This document shows, piece by piece, positions 31,261 to 42,660 of a DNA stretch of 64,000 nucleotides. Every line of letters begins with the position of its first letter. The first letter of the stretch is position 1. Where the stretch lies: the NCBI GenBank assembly GCA_022036555.1, contig CM039129.1:36982051-37046050 (forward strand), written 5' to 3'. The notes under the pieces were generated by a model, which was not told the origin of the DNA, did no database searches, and saw nothing but the letters and a program-made list of their open reading frames with translations. The position numbers and the translations under genes were made by a program. This DNA comes from Microstegium vimineum (Eukaryota; Streptophyta; Magnoliopsida; Poales; Poaceae).

Positions 31261-31971
31261 TCAGCGTCGGTATCCATCCTCCTCTAGAGCAAAGAAATTG
31301 GGTGGTTAGAATCGTTGCAAGTGATCGAAATTGTTTAAGTACTACAAGCAAACTTTTTTTTTTTCAGAGAGCAGTGTGCATGACAAGCTTTGATGCTTGA
31401 ACTTATGTTCTTAGTCTGGCAGCTAGACGCAGTAACAGGATTTAAAAGAATATTTTCACTAAATACCAGGATCAATCATTTTTTTCTTTTTTGAGTGGAA
31501 CCAGGATCAGTAGTTTCTCCTTTGATTTGAGAGGTGAAAGTGAAAATTGAAAATTACACCAACTGGCTCATGATCAAATGGCCCAGCTCGTTTGCGGCAA
31601 CTGGGCCGGCCTAGCCACGACATCTGACACGCCAGGCCCAGTGCCTTAAAAAAAACATATCAAGGCCTTGGAGGCCGCCAGCCCACTGCTATTATTATAA
31701 TAATAATCTTAAGTTTTCGGGGAAAAAAAAGGAAGAAAAAGAGGCGATAGAACGGGAAAGCCCCGCCGTAATCTCTCGCCAGTCCCCGGTTCAACACCGA
31801 ACCCGTGAAGATTCGTTGCCCATTCGATCCGATTCGTGGGGGCTCGGCCGGATTTGAAACCCGGGAGGCGCCGTCGATCCGTCCGGTTGCAGCGGCGTCT
31901 GATTTGGTGCGGATTTTGGAGAGATAAGACCCGCCCCTTGCCCCTCCTCTGTTTTCCAAGGGTAGTAAAAG
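31261..31971 (+). promoter_or_regulatory. Upstream region and 5' UTR of the hnRNP-like gene
   Basis: A GC-rich stretch from about 31760 to 31971 leads to the ATG at 31972 and is probably the 5' UTR. No TATA box stands out. TGGCCCAG and TGGGCC-type elements (around 31580-31610), common in promoters of plant housekeeping genes, lie upstream. Confidence 0.45.
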
Positions 31972-34900
31972 ATGGCGCCGCCGCGGGACGGCTACGATGA
32001 GCAAGGTCAGTGTTTATTGAGGGATGTCGTTTTGTTTTTGATGGATTGAGGGGGCATTTTTATGTCCCTGATTGCGGTTTTTGTGTGCTTGTGCGGCTAT
32101 GCGCAGATCGCCAGACGGCGAAGGGCACCGAGGTGTTCGTCGGCGGGCTGCCGCGCTCGGCCACGGAAAGCACGCTCCGGGAGGTTGGTTTGCTGCTTAT
32201 GTTTCTTCTGGTCTGTAGTTTACCCACAGGAGTAGAAGACTGCTTCTCTGCATGGTTTGTACTTTGATACTTTGATGGTGTTGAAAACTTTAGACATGCA
32301 GAGGTTGAATGAGACCTGTATTTGTTACATTTGGGGTGGTTTGTACAAGTAGCGTCTAAATTGCAAGTCAGATGCGTGCCTGCCCAAGTAGCTGGTGCCA
32401 TTGTAAGATTCTGCACCTGCAGGCTGCGGGTAGATATCATACCTGCCTATTTTACTCTAACAAAGTAAAGTAAAAGGGGAGGAGGGGTTTACATTTCTTC
32501 TGTAATGCAAATGAGAACAGCTGAATCCAAAATAAAAAATAAAAAATTCAGTTGCGCCTTTGACCCTCCCGTTTATTCTGTACTTCCTTTTACGTGGAAT
32601 AGTAATATCTAGTACTAAGCCAAGCATGCCATGTTGTGAAGATTTGAATATTTAATTTATTTCATATTTCAATGTTGAACTTTATCATATTTATAATGGT
32701 GGTATCCAACTCGTTTGTTCTCTTCTGTCTGAAGCAGTGAAGTTAGAATCAATGGTTCATGTGTAAAGGAAGTTTTCTTTCATTTTCTTTGCTGTGGCAC
32801 TGACTTGTATAGCATTAACAGATATTTTCTTCATGTGGAGAGATTGTTGAAGTGCGTATAATGAAAGATCAGAATGGTCATCCAAAGGTCTGGTACAAGT
32901 GTAAAATTTGGACATCGCAGTATATGATTTTAGTCTTTTAGACAACCGTTTTTCCCCACTTTGTCATGAAGCATGAAATACTTCTAATGCCATTTTTCTG
33001 TCCTGAAATCCTTTCAGGGATATGGTTTTGTGCGGTTTGCAAAGAGGGAGTATGCTAATACTGCCAAAAGGCAAAAGAATGGTATTGAAGTAAGAATGCT
33101 TAACTTGTTCTAATAATGCTTACAAATCTACTGTTTAGTCACATGTGTTCTATCAATGCTTAACTTGTGCTAATATGTACCAGTCTGCCATTATGTTTAA
33201 TCATTTTTTCCCTGTGTCTAATTCCACATCTATATGTAGCAACTTTTGCTTTCCCGTCATTAATGTTTTGTTATATGTAGCAGTATCATAATGTTTCCTG
33301 CAGCAATTGCTTCTTGCTTTCTTCATATTTCTGTTAATCACAAGTTTGTTTATTTTATTTCCTTTTCTGTAAACCTCGAGTCCAGACTCCAGAGTGAGAT
33401 CTGAGATGGTAGTGTGTCTTTTCATTATAAGAGATGCAAAGAATAGCATTGTGTCTCATGTATGAAACTTGGGATTCATAATATATTTGCTGTTGGTTCT
33501 TTACCAGCTTCAAGGAAAGAGGCTTGATGTTGATCTTTCAATGGATCAAGATACAGTTTTCTTTGGAAATCTTTGCAAAGGTAAACTCCACTAATTGTGA
33601 AAATCAAGAATCATGATGCAGTAAATTTCCCTGAAAGAAAAATACGCGCCAATATATTTGATGAATCAATTGTTAGTACCAATGTCATGTCAATGGCAAG
33701 AAAAATCTGTAAACCTGTCCCCATTGTCTTAGACAACCCAATGTAGCAGTGCAAACTGCAGAGCGCTTGTCAGCATGTTGATCTGCAGAACTTTGTTTTG
33801 AAAATACACAGAAAATCAAAATTGTCATTTAAGTGCTAATAATGTCTGCTTTCCCCTATTGTTTTGCCAGAGTGGACTTTAGAAGAATTTGAAGAATTGA
33901 TTCACAAGGTAGAACCATGTGATATACATATCAATCATAGATTTATTTTACATATACTTCTCAAAGTAATTTCACTTGGACACACATATTTTGTCAGACA
34001 TTCAAAGATGTTGTTTCGGTTGACCTTGCAATGGCTTCAAATCGTGGTTCTTCAAACAAGAGGAATATCAATCGAGGCTTTGCATTCGTGAGATTTTCTT
34101 CTCATTCAGTAAGTCTTTGCCTTACTGGTGGAAAGGTTTTCTTTTCTTAGTACGTTCTGCATTTGCCATTAATTTAAATATTTTTTTTATGATGTTCAGA
34201 TTTCCTTTCTCATATTTTGTTCATTTAGTTTAGTTTTTCCTTTTGCAAAGGCTTTGTAGTTTTTGTATAGTTGACCATAGCTCTGTCGACTGGTTTATCT
34301 TGCAGGTATTGGTCAAATATTATTGCCTCTTGTTTTCTTTTCAGTTTATTTGGATAAAAGAATCTTATGCAAATATCAAGATATGTGCAAATTACCTTAG
34401 TCTATTGTCCTTTCTAGTAGCAAAAGAGCACATGTGCTGTTTGTCTCATGCATGATCAAGTGATTATATATCTTTAGTGCCCCTATGCCCTAATCAAAAT
34501 ATGGAGCCAAATGATGAACTGACACCAAATTATCAAAGTACCTTACAATCTGCTGACAAGCTAAGGAATTCACATCTTTGACTTGTATACTTGGCGTTGA
34601 TTTTGGATTTCTATGGAAAAATACCTTATGACCTGCTGACAAGCTAAGGAATTCACATCTCTGATTTGTATACTTGACATTAATTTTGGATTTATATGGC
34701 AACATAATTTCTCCATCTATCATGTCATAAATGACTGACTAATGTTGCAAGTAATGGATTTTAATGTTACCGTTTTCACATGAAAATTTCCTGTTGCATT
34801 GTGGATACTTCTGAAGAAGACACCGACATTGAAGAATCCTTTATTCAACACAGTTGTAGAGAAAAATTTGGTGCTGGCCATATAGGAAAAAGACATATGC

Positions 34901-37900
34901 CAGAATTTTCATCTGAGTCATATCTTGTATCTTTGATATGCTCATTACATTTACATTTATATCCATGGTTGAAGTTCATTACAAAGTATAGGAGGTAGAG
35001 ACAAGAACCACTGCCAGTGTTTATCTGAAATGAATTCCCAATCTTCCTAGTTCACTGGGTGGCGCTATATCTGATGAAACACTGCCTGGAAGGATGATGA
35101 TTGGTTATCCAAGCCAAAGGAATACTTGCATGCTTGCATTTTCTGATCTGCAACATTCACAAACTGTATTCCATGCCCACTAGCAATTGACTACATGAAA
35201 TCATCAGCCTTTATTATCATTTGTTTATCTGGATGATCTTTATTCTCTAGAGACATGTGAGAAGCTGTGTTGAAACACATAATACCGGAGATGTAATGTA
35301 GTTCCAAAGTTTAGCTTGAGTTCTTTTACTCGAACATGCAGGAGAACTGCTTATCATTATATTAATAAGAAAAAGAAAAAGGGGGAAAGAAACCCCATAC
35401 AACACCACACACTCACGCTCTGGACTCTTTAAGAGAAAACTAATTTCCTCGAGAACAGTTTACAACGACCCCTGACCTACAAAAACAATCGCTCTGTCAG
35501 CAGGCTAGTCAAGTAAGATATACCCCTGGCACCTGCAGTCCTACAACCTCAATTCATCAGAATCAACAGTTAAAACTCTATTTAGATTTGGTGAAACTCC
35601 ATCGAATGCACAGCGATTTCTGTGATTCCAGAGTGTCCAAGCTCCTAAAATGACAATAGAGTTCAAGATTTCTCTTGCCAGTCCATCAGCAGCCCTGCCA
35701 GCTCTATTGTGTGCACAAGCCACATGAAGAAGTGACATTTGGCCGGCGCCCAAGTCTTCTAGATCCTCAATAGTTTCACTGATCCCTGTAATAAACCCCT
35801 ATATGCCGATTTTGCTGTATACTGTCCACTTGAGCTGAGTTTCCAAATATGAGAATCCTCCACACCAGACTGTAGTTCCACATTAGACAAGAGTGTCCCA
35901 GAGCTCAAGGATTTCCACAATGGCATTCACTGAAAGTGCACCTTGCAGATCCGTGATCCAAGTCTGTTTTTTGAGACCTTCCCGGACAGTGTGTTTATTT
36001 CCTTGTCTCTTAGGAATGGGAGCAAACAAATGTGGGGCAATATCAGCAATACATCGACCATGGAGCCATCTAGCTATCCAAAAATGTGACATGCTCCATC
36101 ACCATCTAGCCTGAGTTTTTAGCGAGAGCAAAACCCAAAATCTATATGTAGGACATTTAGAAACACGGATGGGGAAATCAACTTACATCTCATTAGTCAT
36201 CTACTTCTATGTGATGTAGAAAGTTTCCTTGCAGTTCCTCTTTCTCTCTCTCGGACCAAGAGTAAAATTAGAGCTTGCAATACATTAACGGCTGCAATGA
36301 AGCTTAACAGTTCAGTTATGAAGGGTTGAAGACCTGAAGGTTACCGTTGATTGAAGCAACACTGTTACTTGGCAGCTTCTTCTGTTGCTTGTGTTGGCAT
36401 CCGTTATTATTTGGCATTTTTTTCTCGAAAACGCAGGAGAAATGCGCTTCATTATATTTAGAAGAAATTATTTGGCATTCTTTGACTTGCCTATATGTTT
36501 CTTTAATTTCAAGTAAAAGTAGACTATATAACAGTACCCCCTTTTTTTCTTGAACAGACAGGAGAGCTGCATATCATTTCATTTAGAAGAAAAGTCTGAA
36601 ACAGAAGAAATCCCAAACAACACTCACACACTCAAACACCCACAACACTCTAGAAGACTAGAACATATACTGAAAATAAAGACCAAAAGGAACATGACCA
36701 GAACTACCACACTATTGCCTGAGCCCCTTCCTAAGGCCTTACAAGAAGCTCCAGGAGGTCCTTTGCTCCAGCTGAGCACCAAAGGATGCACTCATAAGTG
36801 ACAGCTTGCAACACCGTTGTAATGCTTGGAATAGAGCCACTAAAACACAGTCGTCCTGTACTTCAAGATTTTCCAAGCCACCAACATTGCCATTGAATTG
36901 AACCCCTTTTTGTAGTCCATTGTTTACCTCTTCAACTGTCTGCGCTTGGTACCACCAGCTTGAGAATCTGAGTTGATTGTTGGGGTGCAATGGAGGCCAA
37001 GCCAATTTTCTGCAATCTGCTAAATGATGAACCAGATTTGCCAGGCGAAAACACACAAAACCAATAGGTGCTGTATGGTCTCCTCCTCTTGATTACAGAA
37101 GGGGCAAGTAGCCAGGTGGGGAGTCCTCTGTTAGTGAGCTGGTTTTCCTTTCAAGAACAGTTCTTTAATGCAAGCCAAATGAAGAACTTGCAGCGAAGAG
37201 GAGCCCAAGAATTCCAAATTCGTTTCCAAGGAGCAAAGTGGATGGAACCAAGGAAAAAGGCATTGTAGGCTGACTTCGCTAGAGTAAGAACCATTCCTAT
37301 TAAGCCTCCAAACATGCTGATCGGCATCATTCTGCTGCAGCGAGAAACTTTCCATCAAGTCCCGTAAGAAATTCTATAGAAACCTGGACAGAGAGATCTC
37401 CTCTTATGTCAGCTACCCAACGACGGGGCAACCAGGGCTCCGGCGACCGTACGTTGCGTGATGATCCTCTTAGGAATTTCCTAGTTGGTTGATTTTCAGT
37501 TTATTCCCAAATCTAGTTGTGTTCTTGTGGCTGTGAAATTATATCTCCCATGCTGATACTTGATTCCCTTCTCTTGGCTTCATTACTACACAACAGTAAT
37601 TTGGATCTGCCATTATGTTACTCTGCAAATCTCATTTGATATCAATCACAGCTGCCACATACAAAATACAAGTATGTTTATCTAGATAAGATCTTGATTC
37701 ATCAGTCATCACTGATCTGAGTTTTCGCCACTGAGATGCGAGGAAAAGGAAGATATCTAATAACATCTTGGTGAAGATGTTCTTAGGTCCTTTGCTTTCT
37801 GCTCAAGTCAGCTTCCTTTGAATTCATTCCTCAAAACTATCAATCACAGGCTGCTGCGCGTGTAATCCGTATCGGTTCAAGAACAGATTTTATGCTTGGC

Positions 37901-40671
37901 GATATTTTGCATCCTGCGATAAATTGGGCTGATAAAGAGTCTCATGTGGATCCTGATGAAATGGCCAAGGTAATGCAGAAAAAGGGAAACATTTTGTCCT
38001 CGATACGAATATAGTAATCTTCTGTTAGAACTTTTGATCGTGATTTCTGTTCTGTGTACTCTCAGATCAAGTCTGCTTTTGTTGGGAACCTGCCAGAAGA
38101 TGTTAATGAGGAGTACTTGAGAAAGCTTTTTGAACAGTTCGGTGAGGTTGGTGCACCAAGATGGCTGTCACATTTTTTGCAGTTTCGACTAACCAATATT
38201 ACATGCAATGTTGAACAACTATGATGGATGTGCAACCAGGTAGTACGGGTTGCTATCTCAAGAAAAGGACAAAGTCCAGTTGCTTTTGTTCACTTCGCCA
38301 ATCGTTCAGTAAGTGTTTATCATAACTCTGAAGAGTATGTTTTTGTGCACTTAATGTGCTTGGATATTCTTTAAACAGCTGTATTGGATTGATTGCTATA
38401 AAAAAAAACTGTATATTATCAATTACAGGAGCTTGAAAATGCTATAGAAGAAATGGATGGTAAAACAGTGAGAGGACCTGGTCGAGGACCATCTTTCAGG
38501 ATCCAGGCATGAATTACAATGTTATCTGTTTTGGATTTGGCAAATTAATCTCATGTTTTTTTCGGATTTGGCAAATTAATCTCATGTTTTTTTCAATAGG
38601 TGTCAGTTGCTCGACCTGCGGGAGACAACGACAAGAAACGATCTCGTGAAGAAGTGGGAACTAGAAGATCAAATGCATCAGGAGATAGGAAAGATTATTC
38701 TCATGGAAGATATGGACACAATTCACTTGATCGTCAAGTGAAAGCTCCAAGATTATCTAATTATTATGATGTATGTAGATAATCAACATGTTGTCAATTA
38801 TTTTTCTTTATTTTTCTTTTTCTTCCTTTTAATATTAAAAATTGACAAGTTTTGAGTAAAGATAGAACTTCCTATAATTAAATCTGAAATGACATGAAAA
38901 TGAGCTACTATGTCTTGAAATGTTCAACTTAGGTTTGGTTCACTTGGTATTTGTCACCTTCATTTTGTGGATGCTATAGTTGTTTTAGAAGTGAACTGTG
39001 CATCAGTCTGCTACCTCTAGGTCGTGTTATGATCTATTTGTCTGATAACGTAGTTAGCTTCTTCTTGTCCGTAAACACCTATTATATTCGTCTTCTCTGT
39101 ACAAATATAATATGAAGACATCAGGTTGTGTATGATAGTTTGCTGCTCAACTCTGCCTTTGAAGGCTAGAAGCAATTATTTTACTGGAAGCTCTCCTGTT
39201 GGGCAGGTTAAATAGGCTAGAAGCAAAGCTGTTTCTGGTTTTTGTAGCTTGACTTTTTGCGTATTGATGATATAAGTGCACAAACTGAGCGTCAGATATT
39301 CCAGCATTGACCAGCTGAATTAGCAGTTTTCTAGTATTTGATTGAATATACATGTTTTTTTTTGTAAGCATGCTTAGTTGAATGGAATAAATTTCATATT
39401 TCAGTAAGGAGAAAGGATGGTGTATTTGTTCATATTCGTGACAATGTTTTCTGCGTGTTTCTCTCTTGTTAGGTGGCTGATGCCTCTGACCCCTATGAAT
39501 CAGCTGTTAATTCATTACCTTCAGCTGTCAAGGAAGTCTTGCTTCGAATTCTGCGTCTAGGAATTGGTACTCGATATGATGTAAGTGATTGGTACAGGAA
39601 AGCCTCCATTTTTTCCCCTTATAATGTATGAACCGTGAAGCATGGTGTTCTTTTCCATCTTCCCTTCAGATTGACATCCATTTTGTAAAAAGCCTCAATG
39701 AGCTTCATGAGTCATCTGCTCTTGCTGTCCTTAATCAGGTATTCGGTTGTTTTACATAAATGATTTCTGAGCCCTTACCTGAACCATGTTATCATTAATC
39801 CTCACCAAGAAGCACATGCAGTTTTTGATATCGGGTGGAGATAAACGCAATAAAGCAGATTATTTTGCATCATTGATTGCTAAGGTACTACCTCACTCAA
39901 TATCTTCCACCTTTCCTTTTTGCTCTTCTTCTTTTGTTTCCTTGAATGTCTTGTTTTGACTTGCAGCACCAGGCTGAGACCTTGGGCTCAACACACACAA
40001 TACATGGCACTACTTATTTGGCAAGAAATCCAGAAATGCATAGCAAGGGATACCCACATGAAAATTATGATTACGTGACACCCGGGTAGGTTTGCACTCA
40101 CTCCCCTGCCCTGGCTGGCTTTCTGTAAATGGTTCATGTGGTAGTCAAGCTGACAAGTTCGGATGGTAATCTCCACTTTACTTTCAGGAGCAGTAGATAC
40201 AATTCCTCAGGCCATCATCCTTCAACATATTACATAGACGATCCACCAGTGTCTCAGTCAAGGATTAGAAGATATGCTGAAGAAAGATCCACCATTGTAA
40301 GAAACCCAGAACCACGTCCGCGACATGACGAAATGGACATCAGAATGAACCCAGAACCAAGATTAGCGTATGAATCAAGACACAACACTGGAAAGCATCT
40401 TGATCGAAGATACATACAAGAACATAGTTCAAATATTGAAAGATCAGCTGAAGAAGCTGTTGTTTCTAGGGAAAGGAGATTCCTGCCTGCTGCAGGGTAC
40501 AACACGGACTTAGGCTCGGATTTCCGCTCCAGATCACCTGCTGAATATTCGGCAGAACGCCAACAAGTAAGGTTTGATCCTTTCACAGGTGAACCTTACA
40601 AGTTTGATCCCTTCACAGGGCAGCCCATCAGGCCAGATACAAACCAGCGCCGCTCAGGAAGCTTGTACTGA
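31972..40671 (+). CDS. hnRNP Q/R-like protein with three RRMs and a C-terminal acidic-domain-like segment
   Basis: CDS exons: 31972-32005, 32107-32183, 32822-32887, 33018-33089, 33508-33580, 33871-33908, 33998-34108, 37850-37969, 38066-38146, 38240-38308, 38429-38506, 38600-38770, 39473-39580, 39670-39738, 39822-39884, 39967-40085, 40188-40671. Sum 1833 nt, 610 aa. Three RRMs (about residues 20-95, 100-185, 199-275) show RNP2/RNP1 pairs VFVGGL/GYGFVRF, VFFGNL/GFAFVRF, AFVGNL/VAFVHF. A KKRSREE nuclear-signal-like stretch follows. Residues about 338-412 resemble the hnRNP Q acidic domain. The tail has a doubled FDPFTG repeat (near 580-600). Plant relatives (LIF2 type) bind RNA in the nucleus and can affect chromatin targets. 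The 3.7 kb seventh intron holds LINE debris. Confidence 0.9.
34537..34702. repeat. Tandem duplication, 2 x about 83 bp, in an hnRNP-like gene intron
   Basis: The block CTGCTGACAAGCTAAGGAAT...TTTTGGATTT occurs twice in a row (34537-34619 and 34620-34702) with a few substitutions. Confidence 0.85.
35325..36115 (-). mobile_element. LINE fragment in the large hnRNP-like gene intron
   Basis: Reading leftward: HFWIARWLHG and TDLQGALSVNAIVEILELWDT near 36092-35885 match the ORF2 region of the LINE at 19178. A gap follows, then ILGAWTLWNHRNRCAFDG near 35700-35600, and a 3' UTR ending CTCCTGCATGTTCGAGTAAAAG near 35325. It is internally deleted and frame-broken, and antisense to the host gene. Confidence 0.8.
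36406..36479 (-). mobile_element. 48-bp LINE 3' tail insertion with 13-bp target-site duplication
   Basis: 36419-36466 is only the last 48 bases of the same LINE family (inverted: AATATAATGAAGCGCATT, CTCCTGCG, TTTTCGAG plus A-tail). It is flanked by identical copies of ATTATTTGGCATT at 36406-36418 and 36467-36479. Confidence 0.85.
36541..37460 (-). mobile_element. LINE fragment (ORF2 C-terminal part and 3' tail)
   Basis: On the minus strand the parts near 37440-37390 (RRWVADIRGDLSVQ) and 37358-37130 (DQHVWRLNRNGSYSS, then frame-shifted NSWAPLRCKFFIWLA) match the zf-RVT end of the LINE at 19178. The 3' UTR and tail end at 36541 (CTCCTGTCTGTTCAAGAAAAAAA). Several frameshifts. The 5' limit is approximate. 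Confidence 0.75.
38530..38595. repeat. Short tandem duplication, 2 x about 32 bp, in an intron
   Basis: GGATTTGGCAAATTAATCTC followed by ATG and a T-run occurs twice back to back just before the acceptor at 38599. It follows the GC donor of the same intron. Confidence 0.8.
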
Positions 40672-41378
40672 TCAAATTGGTTGAAGCGATATACCAGATA
40701 AAATCATGCTCCTGAAACAAAAATAGATTTGGATAACTCTTCTTATCTGCCAAGTGCCTCTGTGTGATGTTGCTTGTGGCCTACAGTCTACAGATCATGT
40801 ATCCCGAGCACCATGCATGGTCGAATAGCATGTTTTATTTATGTTTCATGAATCATGTTGGCACTAAATTGTCATAGGAACTTTTGTGCCCATGACGCTA
40901 CTTATCGTGTGGTAAAACATTCAAGGATACCTTTTTGATAGATTAATTAAAAACTCAACAACGTGAACCGGGGAAAGCTATTTTTTGGCATTTTCTTAAG
41001 GTATCAATAAAGTAGGTGTGGGTGTGGCAATGCAGAATTTCAACTGCTACGTACTATATTGCAAGCGCTGTTTTACCGATTTGTCTTTACGTATTGCCAA
41101 ACGTTTCGTTGACTTTATAGAACTTTTATTTGTTCACTTTGGATTCTGATCAAGGGACCATGCCTTTCTCATATATACTCATCTGGAGAATGTTAAGCAA
41201 TGTGGCTGATTTGGACACATGCCCTAATGATACTACCTTCTCTTCCACTGCTTGAACGTTGACATGTACTTGCATGGCGCAGTAATTTGGGTTGCTTGAA
41301 TAATGCCACTTCTGCTACGCGTATCAACGAAATTTCGAGAGGAAGTCTCAGCATCAGCAACCTTTGCGTGCTAAAATT
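40672..41378 (+). other. 3' UTR and downstream flank of the hnRNP-like gene
   Basis: No gene visible. The transcript end should lie within the first few hundred bases, but no single signal is clear. Confidence 0.4.
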
Positions 41379-41552
41379 ACATACTCTGTTCATCTTAAAT
41401 TATGTCATTTTATTACCGTCCCAAGTCAAACTTTGACTTCTCTAATTCTGATCAAGTTTAAATGCATCAATATCTATACTATCAATTTTGTTTAGTTAAA
41501 TTCGACTTGTATAGAGCTAAAATGAACTATAATTTCAAACGTAGTAACGGAT
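41379..41552. mobile_element. Degraded Stowaway-like MITE
   Basis: TACTCTGTTCATCTTAAATTATG at the left and an imperfect inverted AACTATAATTTCAAACGTAGTA at the right, with an AT-rich core. Ends have drifted. Confidence 0.55.
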
Positions 41553-42451
41553 ATATATTATTGTTTATGTGGATGGAAATTACTGATGAATGATGACTTG
41601 AAACCATAGCATATATTTTTTTAATTGCATCCATTAAGCAGTAGGAAGGTGATGAATTGCAAGTCAGATCGGATGCTCCATCATCATTTCCATTGGATTG
41701 AGATTAATGGATACACTCTGGCTTCGCATTATGGTAGGGCAACCCTCTATCATTGACCTACCGCCCAACTTGACAGTATCTTTATCACATACGGTCGGAC
41801 TTCTCAGACCATTTTCGAGTTATGGCGATTTTCTCTACAGAAACATTCCACAAATTGCTAATTCCATCTCTATCCACACGGCACTAGCTGTTAACGTGCT
41901 ATTATTCCACATAATTTCATAGTACTGTTTCCTTTGGAAGAATCTCTTACTCCTAATACTACATAACAGTACAAGTTCAAAAATATAAAATACTACATAA
42001 CAGTACAAAGGATGGCCAACCAAAAAATAAAGGATAGAACTCAGGCTTTATTGTTTCGTTTCAAAATCAACCATCTACCAGGGGAAACTATCCATAATTT
42101 TTTAATGCAAAACTATCCATAATATAACCAATAAAAAGGGAAGGCATTTTGTCGTGGCATAGTTTAGCAGTGATCCAAACACTAGCCAATGCAACTTGCC
42201 GCAGCATTCATATACAAAGAAAAACAAATAAATCAATTCAAATTCAGTCTATCCAGTTGATGCCACCAAGCAGAACATGCCCAACGAACTGCCCATGAGA
42301 CCATGATGATGAGAGGTCACTGTGCTGCTGATTGAGTCATTGAAGCAAAAAAAAAAAAACAGTGCAAAGAGCTGGAAGAAAGCATCAGCACACTCACCCC
42401 CTAATCATCAGGGGAATACGTACTATACATTACAAGAAAAGCAAGCACACT

Positions 42452-42480
42452 CCCCCCCCCCCCCCCCCCCCCCCCCCCCC
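42452..42480. repeat. (C)29 homopolymer
   Basis: Uninterrupted run of 29 C. Length is likely unreliable in any assembly. On the other strand it is a G-run that can form G-quadruplexes. Confidence 0.95.
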
Positions 42481-42626
42481 TAGTCCATGCAAGGATATAT
42501 GTTATGGACCCCCCAGAACCCTAATAATAATGGTTGTTATATATGCTTTTTTTTTTTGCTGTGTTGGTTATGTTGTCATCAGAGTACGTAGCAGTGTTTG
42601 CTTGCCTGATTTTGTTTGCATAATTC

Positions 42627-42627
<1 letters not shown>

Positions 42628-42659
<32 letters not shown>

Positions 42660-42660
42660 A
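42628..42660. repeat. (CG)n(CA)n microsatellite
   Basis: CGCGCGCG passes directly into about 12 CA units. Confidence 0.95.

Noticed and set aside
34780..34998. 72-codon open frame in the large hnRNP-like gene intron as a cassette exon
   Set aside because: No flanking acceptor and donor in matching phase, and the neighbouring exons already join perfectly across the intron.
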